DNA of 52,652 nucleotides. Origin: Candidatus Zixiibacteriota bacterium. GTDB taxonomy: Bacteria > Zixibacteria > MSB-5A5 > UM-FILTER-46-8. Numbering within the stretch: position 1 is the first letter of the stretch; each line of letters opens with the position of its first letter. The stretch is taken from NCBI GenBank assembly GCA_014730345.1, contig WJIJ01000082.1, positions 1 through 52,652 on the forward strand. The letters run 5' to 3'. The position numbers were made by a program, and so were the translations under genes. Shown here in pieces: positions 51,714 to 52,652 of the stretch. The notes under the pieces are model-generated. The model saw only the letters and a program-made list of their open reading frames with translations. It made no database searches and had not been told where the DNA came from.

Positions 51714-52130
51714 CTATCTGCCCTTGATAGCAGATGTTAATCCTTTAAATTTTCCGGCCAACAGCCTGGAAGCAGTGTTATAAATAATCTGGTTCTCGGC
51801 TATTTCGCCCATTTCTTTATCTACATCAACGTTATTAACACCGTTGAAACTTTCCTTGCTATTGTCTGTATGGATCTGTATCGCTTTCGGTTTCTTACTG
51901 CTTTCCAGATGCCTGGGATCTGTCTTCTTGAGCTCCAATTTCTCATTTTTAGATAGAATCAACTTTTCCATCTCGTTGTCGAAATTCACGAAGCGGCGTT
52001 TGTATCCTGGAGTGGATATGTTGGAAATATTAGCCGCGGTGCTTTTATGCCTGACTGAAGAGACGTCAAGAACCTTATTAAATAGAGGAATTTTAACGCC
52101 TTGTATTATTTTTGATTGAATCAGTCCCAT
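51714..52130 (-). CDS. flgB: Proximal rod protein FlgB
   Basis: FlgB is the first rod subunit. The 138-residue protein has KVLDVSSVRHKSTAANISNISTPGYKRRFVNFDNEMEKL near the start and the family C terminus VNNVDVDKEMGEIAENQIIYNTASRLLAGKFKGLTSAIKGR. It heads the flgBC-fliEFGHIJ operon behind a sigma-54 promoter, with GGAG 7 bases before the ATG. Confidence 0.96.
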   Translation of the reverse strand: MGLIQSKIIQGVKIPLFNKVLDVSSVRHKSTAANISNISTPGYKRRFVNFDNEMEKLILSKNEKLELKKTDPRHLESSKKPKAIQIHTDNSKESFNGVNNVDVDKEMGEIAENQIIYNTASRLLAGKFKGLTSAIKGR

Positions 52131-52161
52131 TTATCGCTCCTTTTTATCCGACATCCTTTAA

Positions 52162-52177
52162 AGCAAAGGCCGTACCA
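52162..52177 (-). promoter_or_regulatory. Sigma-54 (-24/-12) promoter of the flgB operon
   Basis: TGGTACGGCCTTTGCT on the minus strand (52177-52162) matches the RpoN consensus with GG-N10-GC spacing and shares its TGGTACG...TTTGCT form with the flgF site. The predicted start near 52151 leaves a leader of about 21 bases to the flgB ATG. Confidence 0.87.
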
Positions 52178-52289
52178 AAATAAAAAACCTGCCGAACTAT
52201 AAGCTATCTCATTGTACGCCATTTACTTAAAATTTTAGAATAAAGTAATGTTTTTTAAATGCGGGGATTTTATCCAAGTTCGGGGGGAA

Positions 52290-52652
52290 TTAATTGCCTT
52301 CCGCCGGGAAAATATTGCTCTCCAACAATTCGTCATAAGCGGAGGGTTCGAATTGGCTTGCCTCGGCCCTGAGTACTACAATATCGGTTCTACGATTCTT
52401 CCGGCGATTCTCGATGGTATCGTTAGGTCCTATTGGACGGTGTTCGCCGTAACCGAGAGCGGAAACTTTGTCAGGGTTTATACCACAGCTTTCAACCAGG
52501 AACCTTAGAACAGTCGTAGCCCGCGCGGTGGAAAGCTCCCAATTGGAAGGAAATTCGGGAGTATTAATGGGAATATTGTCAGTATGTCCTTCGATCCTGA
52601 TATCATTGGGAATTTTGGTCAGTATCTTGGAAAGTTTTAACAGTATTCCCTG
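52290..52652 (-). CDS. motB: MotB C-terminal part (5' end outside the window)
   Basis: Translation of the minus strand from the right edge gives 120 residues ending at TAA (52292-52290). They form the periplasmic OmpA/MotB peptidoglycan-binding domain: DIRIEGHTDNIPI, then FPSNWELSTARATTVLRFL, KVSALGYGEHRPIGPNDT and ENRRKNRRTDIVVL. The FPSNWELSTARA pattern is typical of MotB stator proteins rather than of OmpA or Pal. The N-terminal membrane helix and stator plug are not in the window. A 14-residue-plus tail rich in Glu/Ser/Ala follows the domain. Confidence 0.88.
   Translation of the reverse strand, partial: QGILLKLSKILTKIPNDIRIEGHTDNIPINTPEFPSNWELSTARATTVLRFLVESCGINPDKVSALGYGEHRPIGPNDTIENRRKNRRTDIVVLRAEASQFEPSAYDELLESNIFPAEGN

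Overview
The window is dominated by one almost continuous minus-strand flagellar gene cluster (about 11.2 to 52.7 kb), preceded by a stretch of housekeeping and envelope genes. The host looks like a Gram-negative member of the FCB superphylum outside the non-flagellated Bacteroidota, for example a Zixibacteria-like candidate phylum; this is inference. The grounds are a secreted protein with a C-terminal sorting domain of the type-IX-secretion kind (8213-9730), a FadL/PorV-like outer membrane protein, a 30-residue AURKAIP1/COX24 (mS38-type) protein typical of that group, P- and L-ring genes (two membranes), and moderate GC content.

Region 1 (1-11.1 kb): a Tic20/DUF4870-like membrane protein, a GH57 glycosidase, a membrane-anchored TPR protein, a FadL-like porin, proS, tRNA-Arg(CCG), a plus-strand methyltransferase fused to a zinc ribbon, the secreted protein with sorting domain, a YfcE-type phosphodiesterase, the mS38-like mini-gene and an HU-family protein.

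Region 2 (11.2-20.8 kb): fliW, flgL, csrA, flgK, flgN, flgJ (fused to a lytic transglycosylase), flgI, flgH, flgA, flgG, flgF. A good sigma-54 promoter lies just upstream of flgF. FliW and CsrA form the known partner-switch pair that couples flagellin level to translation.

Region 3 (20.9-28.2 kb): a tightly packed set of signalling genes that I consider the most unusual part. It has two CheY-like receivers flanking a 130-residue helical protein that resembles an isolated chemoreceptor signalling tip, a PAS/GAF histidine kinase with its phospho-His but a degraded ATP-binding domain, a GAF protein whose DHp-like helix lacks the His, a secreted unknown, a PilZ protein, a DUF2225-like protein and two low-complexity unknowns.

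Region 4 (28.2-52.1 kb): fliA, flhG, flhF (with degraded GTPase motifs), flhA, flhB, fliR, fliQ, fliP, fliO, fliN, fliM, fliL, flbD, flgE (with an embedded FN3-like domain), the flg_new gene, flgD, fliK, a motE-like gene, then fliJ, fliI, fliH, fliG, fliF, fliE, an unknown repeat protein, flgC and flgB. Sigma-54 (-24/-12) promoters sit before flgB and before the motE-like gene, and a weaker candidate before fliR. The 3' end of motB runs off the right edge.

Together these genes encode the rod, rings, hook, C-ring, export apparatus, hook-filament junction and most of the regulators. Flagellin (fliC), fliD, fliS, motA, flgM and a sigma-54 activator of the NtrC type were not found in the window and should lie elsewhere.
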